A DNA stretch of 64,000 nucleotides. It comes from Karalla daura. Its lineage: Eukaryota; Chordata; Actinopteri; Chaetodontiformes; Leiognathidae. Below the pieces are notes generated by a model that was given only the letters and a program-made list of their open reading frames with translations, did not search any database and was not told where the DNA came from. Made by a program: the position numbers and the translations under genes. The stretch covers positions 8,542,497 through 8,606,496 of the forward strand of contig CM055188.1 in NCBI GenBank assembly GCA_029224185.1. The letters are read 5' to 3'. Every line of letters begins with the position of its first letter. The first letter of the stretch is position 1. This document shows positions 12,401-28,639 of the stretch, one piece after another.

Positions 12401-13811
12401 TTAGGTTACTTTTCTCAGTGTTGTGGTGGCATTTTTTAATCGCCAGATAAACTTAAACAGATGCATACCAACTGTCTCATTTTAAACTAGACAAAACTGA
12501 AATCGTATTTTTAAAAAATCAATAAAGAGGAGCAACACACCGATTATACCTCAGCCTGAGAGTAGAATCAGTCAAAAGTTAAATGTAAACTACAAGACAA
12601 CCTTGAAAGGAGTCCTTGGTGAAAATTAATCTTGGTGATAAAGCTGTCTTTGTCAAACAAAGACAGGAGGGCAAAAGAAAATAAAAAGTACTAACATTCT
12701 CTCTTAGTATGCACAGCAAAGTTAAAACATACAATATGTGGCCAAACCTGAGGAGGTTATAGATTTAGTTTAGTTTAGTGAGAGGATTTCCTATTGGTTG
12801 AGCTGTATGCAGGGGAGCTGAGCTCATCACATTTCCACATCCACTCAAACAATCACAGGAGACAATGCAATGAGATCTAATGATTCTCCAACGATTCCCC
12901 TTCAGAACAGTCCCACCTAGCAAGTTTTTTCGTCTGATCCCATTTACCTAAATCAGGGGATTTCTCAAAATGGGCAATGAGACTGACTTTGCAAATGTGT
13001 TGCAATGACACAGCATGACAAATCATTACTAATGGACCTTGAGAAAGCTGCTGTTTCACATTTATTGCAGGCCAAGATCACCTGATTGCATAATGTATTA
13101 ATAAAAAAGAAAGGATTGATAATGATTGGAAGGCAAATTATATTGTGGATGTCAAACTAGATTCTAGGGGATGTGTCTAAGCGCCAACCTATCTTGGAGA
13201 ATGTATTTCACCCAATACTACATGACCTGGTTTAACACAGAAGTTAATTAAGCAACTGGTTTATCCACAATGCCACAGAGCACCACAGGAAGTCATTCCT
13301 GCTTGTGGCCACAGACTTTACAAGTAATCCTTCAGAGTGTTACATAATAGACTAAGAGTTATTGTAATATTGATCATTCTAATATACCTCTTGAATCCAT
13401 GCAATGACACTTGTATTATAAACATTCACAGTAAATATTAATTGTGCACTTGTGCTGATTCTGACAGGGATGCCTGTTGAATAGGCTTTGTCATATTTAA
13501 TTTACTTGTAATATTTATTATTATTTATTATTTTACTTGTGTAATTTGTCTTACACCACATCTGCTGTCTACGAACACACAAACGTGTGTTTAGTGGTAT
13601 ATTAATGGTTGGTGAATTAACAGCAGTGTGTGCAAGAAAGACAACACCATATAATATCATAGTAGTAGTACAGTATAGTAGTATAGTAACATATAATCCT
13701 CAACAAAAATGTGCAATGGCCACTTGTGAAGCTACGGTTTTTGGGGGCATGCAAGTTAGTTGATTTACTTAAAACTGCATATGTACTGTAAATTGTGTGG
13801 ACTTGAATTTC
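9441..13811. other. AT-rich, TE-poor sequence, no gene
   Basis: I see no protein domain, repeat boundary or RNA gene in this 4.4-kb stretch. Pyrimidine-rich patches such as 11371-11420 could act as splice-acceptor-like sequence, but no good open frame follows. Confidence 0.6.
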
Positions 13812-13840
13812 TGTGTGTGTGTGTGTGTGTGTGCGCGCGC
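13812..13840. repeat. Microsatellite (TG)n(CG)n
   Basis: About 11 TG units followed by GCGCGCGC, an alternating purine-pyrimidine tract able to adopt Z-DNA. Confidence 0.95.
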
Positions 13841-17095
<3,255 letters not shown>

Positions 17096-17096
<1 letters not shown>

Positions 17097-20000
17097 TGAG
17101 CTAGAGGCTATGAAACAACAATGCTTCTTCTTTCCCTTTCTCCTCTGGGATGAGACACATTATATTGCAAAAGCTATACTGTTTGCAGCAAACACTAGAG
17201 CTGCGAATAATGGCTATTTTAATCAATTTAAAATAGTCCAATGTGCTTCCTCTGTGTATGACAGAGAAATGGAAACCTTTATTCTTTTGTTGGTTTTCTT
17301 GTTCATGCAGTCTCAGTAAAATCACACAAAAATGTGAGAAACACAATTACAAGTAAGCTTCTTTTCCATAATGAATCCAGGCCCAATATTGCTGGTATTA
17401 ATTGCCTTATCATGTGTACTGTTCATATGTAATAAATAACCAATGGATGTTCTAGCACAATTAATGAAAATGACAATGGATTTTTTGGAAAAATAGAGTT
17501 TGCAATGATTGCAATTGCAATGATTTATGAACAATTATGATATGCACCCATGAGGGTGTCCAATTTTCACAGCTAGTATTCTTCACATTTAGCATGTCAT
17601 ATTAGCAGAATATTGTGAAACACATTTGCAGTGTTTTTATTTTTGTTTCATTTGAAGTTTTGAGGAATGCAGCTTTTGGCTTTTTATTTTCTCCATGTGA
17701 AAAAAGCTATTACCTATTAAAACCTAAATAAAGCTATGTTGTAGATGGTGGTAAATGTTCTAATACAATAGTAAATTAGCTGTTTTTTTCCCATTGGCAC
17801 AATTTCACAGGACTTGTTTTTCCAATCACTCACTCATGAACATTTTATTATACACCTCTCATGATATAGGGTAATGAGGTAGTGGAGTGTAAAAATCTTG
17901 CTTAAAAAGACTTTTCACAGTGTGTTAAAGAGGACAATGGAAGTGCTTATTAACCTTGGCGAAACGTCAACTTGCCTTTTACTTAAGTGGCAGTTAAGAT
18001 GAGCTTCATCATATATGAGGAAACTCACAGAGCTCTCTTTGTTTCATTAAAACACGCAGGCATGAGGATGAAGTCACCACCTTCACTGCTCTCCTCATAA
18101 TTACATGCACTTATTTTTTTTTCAATCTCATCGTTTCACGTCCTTGACAATCTTTCAGTTTTTAATCTACAGTAAGATTTACTCTGTACTGGCCTGTGAC
18201 TGCATGCTTTGATCATGTAGTAATCTTGTCCCTGTCCACCTCTTGTTCTTTTCTGTACTTAGACTGACACATCTTTAGCTGTTGTCCTATATATCACTAG
18301 AGATTTAGCTTAAGGAAAAGTCACTCAAAATGGTAAAATAAAAGAGATTTTCAACAATACACGTGACAGTGTAACAACGCAACATTTGAGCAAACTCTTG
18401 TTTTGCTGCATCGATCAGGCTAGACATGCAAAACAGACAGAAAACTGATGAAGTATTGCACAACTGCACTTTTCCAAACATTTGTATACATGTACTGTAT
18501 CAAGTGTGGAATCAGTGTCAAGTGTGGGCACCAGTAGCACTATGATCAACCAGATAAAAGTTGCTCTATCCATACCTAAATCATACTGTACCTATAAAGT
18601 CAGAAGACTAATATTTCAGCAAACAATTTAAAGGAATGAAATAAAGGGAAAAAATCATAGGAAAAAAACAAAGAAGTGGGAATAAAAAGAATATAAGAAT
18701 AGAATATAGAATAGGTATTTTTTTCCTGATTTTTTTTTTCCTGTACTATGATGGAATGTTACTGTAAATACTACAATCAGTTTTATCCAAAGGAGCAAAT
18801 AGAGTGTTGGTGAAAAGAAACTTAATAGAATAGAATAGAATCATTGCATGAATCATGTTTGATTTTATTCTTTATTTACTTCATCATTATTATTATCATA
18901 ATTTTATTCCTTCTGTATAGTGAACAGTGACAAAAGGCTAAGCTGTGCACTGCTTCGTTCAGAACCTTTGCTTGTGGATGACTGAATGAGATTTGCCTCC
19001 AACCTGGTTGTAATACAGCAACTATCATCACTGATTTAGAATATGTTTGCGCAGCTTTTGCAATAAAGATACAGCTTTCTCTTTTATAGTGAGACTTAAA
19101 ATTGTGCCACAGAGTGAATATAACCTAAGCAGGTGTTGTCTCCTCTGGGCATATCATTACAATCCTGAATTATTTTAACTTGTCCGCCATGAGAGTGCAC
19201 AATCATAAACAAAAGAACAAATGCGTTGTTTCAGCCAGACCTTTTTCTGGTTCAGTGCCGTATAATTCTCCCGTCAGCTGATGTTTTTTTTTTCCCTCAT
19301 GGGTGGAGCTTAAACAATAGAATTAATATTAAGCACGACACAGCCTCAGATGGAGCGGATAAAGAGTAGGAATTATGAGTAGTCCGACTGGCACGATGCA
19401 TCTTCCTCTTTATTCTGAGATTATTATCCCCAGTACTAATAGCATCCAGTGTGGTCCCAGCATGAGAATAACTGAGAGGGATCGAAAGGAAGGATAGAGC
19501 GGATGAGACATATATCACCAGACTGTGTCTCTAAGGGATAGGGGTGAGTGAGTGGGGGTGGGTGACAGATGTCGACTTAGCAATACACTTTAATTCTATC
19601 ATATGGGGGAAAAAAACTCCTAATGTCAGCAAACCTATCGTGCCAGAAGGATATGGTTTACATAGGGTTTTCTAAAACTGCACATGACTCTAGTTTTTAC
19701 ATTTCACATCATCATGTGATGCCAATGGTACTGTAAGAATCTGCAGCAGTGACCTCAGTTTATCCCCTCATAACACGTGACCGTGTCATTCGAACATGAT
19801 AATCTCTCCATGATTCATGCTCGGTTGTTCCAAGCACACAGTAGTCTTAAAATAAAGACGTAAAAATGCAGCACAGGGTTAGTTTTAATTATATAACATC
19901 TGTTTTGCTGCCATGGCATCAGATGTCCAACATCTGATATCAAGGATATTCCAGGACATTTCAATGAGAAAGTCAAAGTGCACTGAGTTTTTCTCATTAT

Positions 20001-21783
20001 TGATGCTGTGGATGTGCAGAATTGCAGCTGGGCACACGTATGCAATGGGTTTGCATGGAAAAGAGGATTTAGATGAAATGACAGTTGAAATACTGATATT
20101 ACAATCCGGTGAACCCACAATCACACTGCAACCTAAAAACAAGGGCTTTCAATCCCTTACAACATAATGTCTTGATGTCCTGCAGAATTTGTACTTATGT
20201 TCATTCACTTGCAGCTGGGACTTATATAAGCTTATAAGCTTGGGCTCACTTTACCCGCCTCAAAGGAGGACGCCACCAAAGGAATGTGAGTGGCAGACTA
20301 GGCACGTAAATCAGACTGCTATAGTGTCAGCCAAGCTATTCAATTCAACTTTTGCTGATCATTCATGACCAACATTAAACATGTTAAAAAAATATACATA
20401 CTTGACAAACACACCATCAAACAGAGTCATTGATGTGACATCACGGCATATGGAGGCCTGGAGCTTGATCAACACCGGTGCTGTTCATTTTTTCAGTAGT
20501 AACAACATCTATTAAGAATGCCCAAATAATTTATTCAACCTCCAATCAGATTGATTAATACCAAAAATCAAATTGCCCTTGATTAATTCCTACTCGAATA
20601 ATACTTCATGAAATCCAATATTTTCTTGTCTATAATGGGGCAGCACTGGAAGCCAAAGCCTATATAAAATGGATTTTTATATGTTTTATACAATATTTAT
20701 GTAGGCAAACGCCTCAGTAGGGTCTGGAAATCCCCTTTTCTACCCCAGCATGAAAAATGGTCCCCTACTGATGTTCAAAAAGAATTCTCAATCATCAGAA
20801 GTCCTTTTCAATAGATGAAAATCAATCAGTTTTGCCCTAATAAATAGCTTAATCCGGACCAATCTTGAGTTTAGTTTCAGATCATGACAAAACACAGTTA
20901 AAGAAAGATTCCCAGTATGCCAATCTGCTTATTATACACTTAAAGTGCTCAGCACTCCAGGCCATTTTCCACCCACTCCCTTTTTCTATTACCACTGCTT
21001 CCCCATGCTTCTCTCTAAATTTGATTAAGTACAATCCAGTGGGGTTGTTTCAGCACAAACTTGATTCATGACCAAGGGCTGACTTAACTCTGGTGCATCA
21101 GACCCCAAGATTTTTCAGTACTATTTCTTTTTCTGATTCCCCCTTTGTATTCATCACTTTCATTGTGGCCTGGATGCTCAGCATATCCACCTGTAGTCTA
21201 AGGACAATCAGCATAACAGATCCAGAATTAAAATACAACACAGAAAATCTGGTGTTTCACAACATTTTAAGAAAGAGCAATATTTTCTGAATTGTGCTGC
21301 TGCCAAACAAAAATCAAAATCAGTTTCGAAGAAAGATGAGAGAAACAGACTCAGCTGTGGCTCCTTGTTGTTTTGATTTATTAGTTTATTTATTAGTTTA
21401 TTTATTTATTTATTACAAAGTTTATAAAAAGCTTCAAAGAATATTTCCTCTAGTCTACTATTCAGGTAAACCACTTGCCAAAGTCAATCTGTAGACAGTT
21501 TGACAAAGGAAAATGAAAAATAATAAAGTAAATAACATTCAAAACAAACTATTTGCAAATGAAATGACATTGCTAAAATGCTAGTAAGTCAAGACTTGCC
21601 TTTCTGATGTTAACTGACAGCAGCACTGTCATACTTAGTGTGTTTACACTGAGGCAGCAATTTTATGTTTCGCTTTGAGAGGAAAGGAATGAGAATAAGT
21701 GTGCATGCAATGCTTGTATATCTGACAGTGACAGTAAAACATTAATGCCATCAAAATTAACTGAACTCAGTGATATGTCAGAG
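17096..21783. other. AT-rich, TE-poor sequence, no gene
   Basis: No coding pattern is recognised. Low-complexity patches include AATAG-type repeats near 18687-18714 and 18822-18841, and a TTTA-type run at about 21377-21412. Confidence 0.6.
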
Positions 21784-22022
21784 TTACAGTTTTGGTTCCA
21801 GATAAGACAGGTCTAGTCGATACCGCCAAGGTCTCCACCTTTGACTGCCACCAGATCCACATTGCGCTGGACCCCTATGAGTCCCCCTGCAGGCAGTCGG
21901 TGCACAGGAGAACAAAAAAATGTCATTGTGCCAGGCTGTGCCTGACAAGGTGCACCATGGGTGCACTCACTGATGGTCTGGCTCTAGGGCAGGGCCCCAG
22001 TGAGCCTCTAGGCAAGGTACAA
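21784..22022 (+). repeat. GC-rich dispersed repeat remnant, class uncertain
   Basis: A sharply bounded GC-rich island in AT-rich surroundings. It carries words such as GTCGATACCGCCAAGGTCTC, CCAGATCCACATTGCGCTGG and GTGCACCATGGGTGCACTC. The style matches a GC-rich sequence I know as repetitive in teleost genomes, possibly the 5' part of a LINE. Frames open on both strands are not recognised proteins. Assignment as a repeat is from memory of the pattern. Confidence 0.45.
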
Positions 22023-22127
22023 TGAGCATTGATGGTCTTTCTCATGGTCGTCATCGTATGCTACTGTCTTTTCTTGTTGCTCTAAGAAACAACATTACCA
22101 TACATAATGATAATGCTTCAATACAAT

Positions 22128-22380
22128 ATCAGTTCAATTTTATTCAAAGTACCAATCCACAGCAAAAGTTATCTCATGACACTTTACATTTAGAGTAGGT
22201 CTGCAGTATCTAGTACTCAAACTTGCCTAACAAACAGAAAATAAAAGATCCAAACAAATCCCACATGAGCAAGTGTTGGGCAAAAAACCTCCTTTTAAGA
22301 GGCAGAAACCTGGAAAAAAAAATTCAAAGAGGGCAGACATCTGATTGACTACTCTATATGGTGTGGGAGAGAGAGAGAGA
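22128..22380 (+). repeat. Common teleost dispersed repeat ending in (GA)n
   Basis: Starts with TCAGTTCAATTTTATTCAAA, then TTATCTCATGACACTTTACA and GGCAGAAACCTGG, and ends in GAGAGAGAGAGAGA (22366-22380). This word order is that of a widespread fish repeat. It is degenerate and carries no coding sequence. Confidence 0.6.
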
Positions 22381-24970
22381 ATATACTGTATGTGCAAAAT
22401 ATACATTTAACATAGCAACAAATGAAGCATCTTGTACTCATTAGTTGTTACGGTACAATGTAAAGTAGAGCATGAGATGATTTCCTCAGCAATAGCAAAA
22501 GGAAAGCCAAGAAGGTAAAGCACACACTCCACCATTCAATTATGGTACAATACATGCTGAAAGAAAATAATTTCTTGTAAAACTTGTAAAAATTCAAACA
22601 GAGTTAATGTCTCAATATACTTCAAGTTTCTTGTAAATTGCTACGGGAAAAGAAATGAATAGCAGATATGGAAGTGTTGATATACAGTACAAAGATGGAT
22701 ACAAGGTCAAGCACCACTGTTTATGGGTGAAAACAGATTGCAACTTTATGCTCGCCTCCAGAAATCACAGTCAGAGGAGGACAAATCACACCATGACCCC
22801 ACATAATATATTCTTACAGTGTAGGTCAACTACACAAATACAAACATCCACAGTGGGATTAATTATATACTACCTAACATTTCCTTCTGTCCTAAGAGCA
22901 GGCCACTGTACCAGGGTGTTGTATCAGGTAAACAGCACAGGCCATGCTCACTCTTAAAGTTGTATTACTACTGACAGTTTTATTGGGTAAGAAGAAGAAG
23001 AAGAATAAGACCATCTATGCTTTACATAAAAATTCAGAACACCTCAGAAAGCAGTGATGAATGAAAATGAATGTAGTCACCCCAAAAGATGCAATCCCTG
23101 CAATATTAAAATCCATGGTAAAAAAAACAATTGAGTGAAATAATCATGTCCAATGGAGCTGCAGTTTCTGTTATTTTGTCAAAATCACATGTGCAGGAGA
23201 TTCACTATGAACTTGCAAGACAAGTTCTCTTGCTAGATCAAAGGTCTGCTGATAAATATTGTCATAGATGAAAGGAATTACAGGATCAACATAGAGACTT
23301 GTCCCATCATAGACTGCAAGTAAAATTTCACTAAGACCCGCTCCTCTGACTAGAGATTGATGCCTTTGTGATTTTTTTGCTGATAAGAAATGAAGGGATG
23401 CTGTCCAGAGGGAATGATTCTCCCTGTGGCTCCCACGGTGGAAGGCAGCACACATGAAAAGAAATAATTTGTCAAAAGATGCATAGCCCACACAATTCTC
23501 TCTGTCTCTCACCTACACAGCTTCAGCCAATCCAAAGTGACGTCAATGAGCAGATTACAAACATTTTCCTCTCCTATCGCATTTTTTTCCCTTTTTTCAC
23601 ACCTAATCTTGACTTTTCATGAAACCTCTGTGATGATGCATTCATTGCCTAGAAGATGCTTTGAGCTAAATACCGAAAAGATTCAAATTAAACCAAACCA
23701 ATGATAGTGATTGTATATATTTACAATAAGGAAAGCTAAGATCTACATCAAGTAAGATATCTGACCTGTCAGGGTACCACTCTTGTTCATATTAAATAAT
23801 ATAAAATGTTCACAATATAAAAAAAAAAGTCTTAACAGTCTTCAACACACTGACAAGACAAGAGACAGTTTTAATGATCACCAGGTGCATATCCAGAGAA
23901 GGTGAAGCAGCAGTTTGAGATAACACCAGTCCTGACCTTTTGTGTTAAAAAACAGACATCTGCACTATATAAACGCTGAAGTCATGCGATCCCTCTGGTT
24001 TACTCTTCAACGTAACCTTGGTACACTACATGCGCTGTGTGCACAAGAAAACACAAGGGCAGTCAGTGGTTTATCTTTTCAACTTGAGGTCACAGTGACG
24101 TTGAATAATTCCTTTTGCTCGAGTTATCTAAAAAGCGCTTGGTGCTGGGGAAAACCTAACAAATCCCAAAGAATCATGTCTGCATGTGACAAATCTTGCA
24201 TGCACAGCAGCACTGCTCATGTGAGCTTAAGCCTCCTGTGATGAAACATGAGTGCAGAGATAAGTTTCATGTATAATATACAAGGCACTTCTCTGAGTCT
24301 TTAATAAGGGCATTAATAAGGATGTTGGGACATGGTTGCAAAGCAATTGTTATTACTCAGCAGCCATGTTTGAACACGATAAGCAAAATCACATAATCCA
24401 CATTAGCATGAAGGAACAGTGAAGGGAGAGAACAGCAAAACTGATGACAGCTTATTCTGATTGCAAATTTAAAAAAATACCTCAAAATGATATCAGAGAA
24501 GTACAATTTACACAAAAGCACAGTGCAAATCACAGACTATTGTACTTTCTCTTTGTCTTTGCAGGCCAGAATAGGAGACCTTTCTGAACTACGGTTCTCA
24601 GCTGTTATTTTTTTCTATCTCTGAAATCCAACAGCTGCTGAAGTAATCAGCAGTTCCTTCAAACTCCATCACAAGCCAAAAATATCAGTCAACCATCCTA
24701 CATCTGCGTATGAAAGACTTTGCGAAAGTTACTGCGTTATTTGAACCTTCCTGCCAAATGCATTTCGATTTCGCCACTAATCACAGGCCATTTCAACCAC
24801 ACAGGCAAAGGAAGCGACATTTTTCCAAGACATTATTGGTTCTTCCTCTTCTACCACTTTCTTTGCTAGTGGCAGAGGACAGGTCTGACATGAGGGAAAC
24901 ATATTCTGATGCATTATTTGCATTGTGGGAACCCGCTGGCTAAATCCTTGGGTCTGAGGCATCTAAGCAC
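22381..24970. other. No recognised gene
   Basis: Contains an (AAG)n run at about 22988-23006. A minus-strand frame of 113 codons at 23171-23512 has no domain I recognise and no convincing splice or promoter context, so it is not called a gene. Confidence 0.55.
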
Positions 24971-25126
24971 TTCTTTTTTCACTTTGGACAGTTTTGCCTT
25001 TATTGATAGTGCAGCTGAGAGAATTGGGGAGGACATGCAGCAAAGGACTACAGGCTGGAATCAAACCACAGTTAGCGCTATCTGGAGCGATAGAGTAGCT
25101 GGTTTATCCACTGCACCACTGGCACC
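24971..25126 (-). repeat. tRNA-derived SINE
   Basis: On the minus strand the element begins GGTGCCAGTGGTGCAGTGGA. It has a pol III A box at 25106-25118 (TGGTGCAGTGGAT) and a B box at 25057-25067 (GGTTTGATTCC), the spacing of a tRNA head. An unrelated body follows, ending CACTATCAATAAAGGCAAAA and an A-rich tail. It matches a widespread fish SINE type in layout. AGCAC flanks both sides but is too short to call a target duplication. Confidence 0.75.
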
Positions 25127-25621
25127 AGCACACCTAGTCTTCAAACACCATGGCTGAAGATGGTTGCTTTTAATAAAATCTGCTTATGGATTTCCAATGG
25201 CTGGCTCACTTTAAACACCACAAATAAGCTCCTCCAAAATGTAAAAGATTACTTGATTCGACACATTTACCTGAAAAGCAGACACTTGGCATGTCTGCAA
25301 ATACTAAGAAAATCGTATTTTCTCACATGTGGCTTATCACAGGCTCAAACATTTCAGGGTGTCATGCTACTAAGATGAATGCCTTTGAAGAAACTAAAGC
25401 CAGAATTTCTTTCAAGATGAACAGCCACACCTCAGTATGGAAAGTAAATGAAGGCATGGCAAAGGTGTAACACCATTTCAGGCCTGCGGTTGGAAAATTT
25501 GTAGCATCAAGTGTCATAACAGGCATAACAGGTTTATTCAGCCCTACTGTGAACGTACTATAGTGTGACTGTCACCAAAAAGGGTTTAAATGAAAGTTAA
25601 ATCACCGCACCAACTGACATG
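25127..25621. other. No recognised gene
   Basis: No supported feature. A short plus-strand frame at 25160-25378 is not recognised. Confidence 0.5.
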
Positions 25622-25926
25622 TCCACCATCAAGAATTACTTCAACACTGTGAACAAAGGAGTTGAATGGAAGGGCCCTTTGAGGGGCCCTCTGAAGCATT
25701 GGCCAAATCAGAAGCAGAGGGGGAAATGCATGGAGTAACACCCTCCAACAGTACACTAGGACATCTTGCTCGAAAGAGCTGCACTCCTCTGTCCAAGAAA
25801 ACCAGAGAGGCTACTGAGTTGACTCTTCAGGCAAAGAGATCCTCCTCCATCCGTCCGAAACACTACCAAATTCCATTAAGTACCTCAAGGTTCTGCTCCC
25901 ATATGGATCTCAAACCTGCCTGCTAG
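25622..25926 (+). pseudogene. Unidentified protein-like reading, one frameshift
   Basis: Starting at an ATG at about 25619 the frame reads MSTIKNYFNTVNKGVEWKGP, then breaks at the repeated GGGCCC stretch (25671-25687). It resumes one frame over and stays open to the stop at 25924-25926, including PSNSTLGHLARKSCTPLS and ELTLQAKRSSSIRP. The start resembles a PCNA-interacting (PIP-type) motif, and the SCTPLSKK stretch looks like a phosphorylation or basic region, suggesting a nuclear regulator. I cannot name the family. With no visible introns and a frame break it may be a processed pseudogene, or two exons read through a slippage-prone site. Confidence 0.35.
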
Positions 25927-26429
25927 GGACCTGCCCATGTCCAGAGACATTTTGCCTCTTCAAGCAAACATACTGAAGGTCCCCAGATAATTCACCTGAG
26001 ATATATCAGATTTTTCCTGCCTGTGGACTGTGACACATTTTTTTGGCTCTGATTTTCAAACCTTTCTTTTTTTTAATTTCCTCTGGCCCAACAGTGCTTA
26101 TGGCTGTCTTTTTTTTTTCTGCCTTTAATGTTCCAGACAGTATTTTTGGTTTGTTTCAACTGTACGTTGAAATTCCTCTTCTTCTCACCTCTTTGTCATG
26201 ATTTTGCTAAATGGAAAAAAAATCCATTCACGCCTTCTTAAAGGGATTTTCGCTACCATATATGGATAATTGAAGGCGTTTCCAAATGGATATATCATCA
26301 CCAATTATTTACAAGTGTGTGTATGACCAGTGTTTGCATGTGTGATAGATACTGATTTTTTTGTACTTAAACACTCTAATTTTCATACTTACGACATAAT
26401 TCAGAACCTTTTTTACCTTTTTTTAACTT

Positions 26430-27227
26430 TTGAAATGAGGGCTTACAACTGGACGAAATCCTCCATCCTTCTTTGGCACCAGGAAGCGAGTTGAGTAGAA
26501 TCCCCCAGGTTTTGGCCTGGTCCCGTATGATAGTCATTTGGACACAGCCAGTGGCTAAGGGCCAGCATAAAAACTGGCAATCTCCCAGGAGTTTGACGTG
26601 TAAGCTTCACAGTACTGGAGCTGCACCCTGGGAAAACAGCCGATGACCAGCCCCGGGTTGTCAACATTTGTGGCCTCGGCCTCTGGTCCTCAAGAAGAGG
26701 AGAGCATGACCTGTCGCCCTGGATGCCTCTCAGGCGGGCAACTAGGGGTACGAAATTCCTGAACAGGATGTTGTACAGGCTATTAGTAACTGCCAGGCAC
26801 AGCCACTGGATGAATGTAGTGTCGGGCAGCAGCTGTGAGCGCCCTCGGTCTGGCGAAGGCCACTGAGAGCAGCTAGCTCTCCCAGCTAGCTTCTGCTGGG
26901 TCCTCCTTGTGTGCGAGGACACCTGGCCCCCTGTTTAAGTGTCATGTCAGGGGCCACTATTAGTGATGCAATGCCTAGCTCTACACTGGCATGCAGCCAA
27001 GGCCATATTTAGCTGCATCCTGCACAGCCACCAAGGTTCGGGCATCAGAACATGCATGCATCTTCTTCATGTAAGCCTCTGTAGGAGGCACCAAAAAGGT
27101 TGCTTGGCCCAATCACAACAGAAAAAGGCCCTGACGGGGGCCTGCAGCACTTCAGGCTGGATCCTTGAATGATGACCCCCATGGGGGCCTCCTCTGACCC
27201 CCAAGACAAACTCCGGGCAGAGTGCTG
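26430..27227 (-). pseudogene. DIRS-like retroelement remnant (reverse transcriptase start and upstream region)
   Basis: On the minus strand 26444-26512 encodes KPGGFYSTRFLVPKKDGGF followed by RPVV, the N-terminal part of a reverse transcriptase of the type found in DIRS/Ngaro retroelements. Upstream, 26513-26922 stays open in a neighbouring frame, so there is a frameshift, and it reads like the region preceding RT. Further upstream (27067-27227) is gag-like. The RT breaks off at about 26440 into an A/T-rich stretch; nothing of the catalytic core, RNase H or recombinase is visible here. DIRS-like is an inference from the motif; a Gypsy-type RT is the alternative. Confidence 0.5.
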
Positions 27228-27230
27228 TTA

Positions 27231-27828
27231 TGCCGCATTTCCACGTCACTCCACTCCACTCATCTCGGCTCGAGCACATTTCCATTACAAATCAGTGCCG
27301 CCTTGAGAGTACCCAGACGTCATAGTAAGACGTGCTTGTGATGTCATCTTCAACGTGATGCCACCAGTTAAACAAAGTAGGGCGAAGAAGAACAACAATT
27401 ATAATAAGCACACAATGGAGGATGGTCGAGGGGATGATCATTTTATTTCTGGGTATGTGGCTGTTTGGCATAGCAAGGAGAAAAGTGTTGTTCCAGAAGT
27501 TGTTCCAGTGAAATTAAAAGTACTCTTGAAAAACACAAGGTAGTTTGGGAAATTATGCAGAGATCAGACAACGTAACAAGTTGCGTTGTGCGGCGACGCA
27601 AGCTATGTACTTTTCTGTATCCAGTCCAATTTCACTATGGGAGGAACCATAGTTTCTTGTTTGTTTGTTTTTCTTAACTCACACTGATGCACTGGTGTTT
27701 CTGTTGACACCGAGCCATACTTAGCCCGACATAGTCTGGCTTGGCCAGAGCAGGTACGAGAAAAACAGCACCATGGCAGAGTCGAGTCAAGTACAGCCGA
27801 GCAAGTACCATGTAGTGGAAACGAGTCA
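27231..27828. mobile_element. Harbinger-type non-autonomous DNA transposon (MITE), 598 bp
   Basis: Terminal inverted repeats are TGCCGCATTTCCAC at the left and, reading inward from the right end, TGACTCGTTTCCAC; similarity continues inward (GGCTCGAGCAC against TGCTCGGCTG). TTA flanks both sides (27228-27230 and 27829-27831), the 3-bp TWA target duplication of PIF/Harbinger elements. Internal frames (for example 27355-27543) show no transposase domain, so it needs enzymes from elsewhere. It interrupts the gag-like part of the minus-strand DIRS-like remnant. Confidence 0.85.
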
Positions 27829-27831
27829 TTA

Positions 27832-28100
27832 GAGTGATCCAGGGGCCTGAGGGTGTGCCTGCCATCATCTTTCTGAGGTGTCTCTGCACTGAGTTGCCGG
27901 TGCTGCAACTGCCAGAGCATCATCCTCAGCCAGCATGTGTTCCATCTGGGATACTTGCACGCAGGCACCTGGTTCAGTTCTTAGCTGAGAGCTTGCTGCC
28001 CTTTACCTTACCCTTGGCCATGGCATCCACATCCAAGGGGATGCCTGTGACACCTTCCAGATGCTCTGCTATTGAAGCCCAATATTGAAGCCCAATAGCA
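27832..28100 (-). pseudogene. DIRS-like remnant continued (gag-like)
   Basis: Sequence right of the MITE rejoins sequence left of it across the TTA duplication. On the minus strand it gives overlapping open frames (parts of 27603-28090) of gag-like, low-complexity composition. No domain is recognised. Assignment rests on continuity with the RT-containing piece at 26.4 kb. Confidence 0.4.
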
Positions 28101-28639
28101 GCCCTCTGCGATTGCAGACTACGGCATACACCTGCATTTCATGCTTGGGTTCTTAGAAAGGCTGGCTTTTAGATGGTTAATGCCCAAACAAGCATGGCAA
28201 CAGTCATGGCCATACAGGAGTGGGGCATTGTCTAACACTGAACAAACACAAAGAAGTTTATGGTGATTTGTGGCATGACAATGAGCACCGCAACCACTGC
28301 TTAGCAGCTAACGACAAGAAAACCTGAGTTGTGGCTACCAGAAAAGTAACAAACAACTACAATGTTAGCTGCAACACTAAAATTACCCAGCCGCATAAGC
28401 ATTGCAGCTGGTGAAACACAAACAAGAGGCTACAGTTTAAACTGTGCCATCAAACACAATGCCGAAGGCTGGCATGAGAGCAAGGACTGCTGCCAGCAAA
28501 CAGCTTTTCTTCATCTTAACGCTCCTTCGTTTCCTTTCTCTTCTCTCTGTCCAGTGTGGACCACAACCAGTGTGTCACAGCCCTGCGGAGGACAAAAGAT
28601 AAGTCCACAGCTCTGATTTCTTAGATCACTAGGCTACTC
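28101..28639. other. No recognised gene; probably repeat-derived
   Basis: Lies between the DIRS-like remnant and the 28.64-kb repeat. Coding potential is weak on both strands and no boundary is visible. Confidence 0.4.

Noticed and set aside
23171..23512. A 113-codon minus-strand frame
   Set aside because: Reads rather protein-like at its C-terminal part, but no family, splice context or promoter supports it, so it is mentioned only within the region note.
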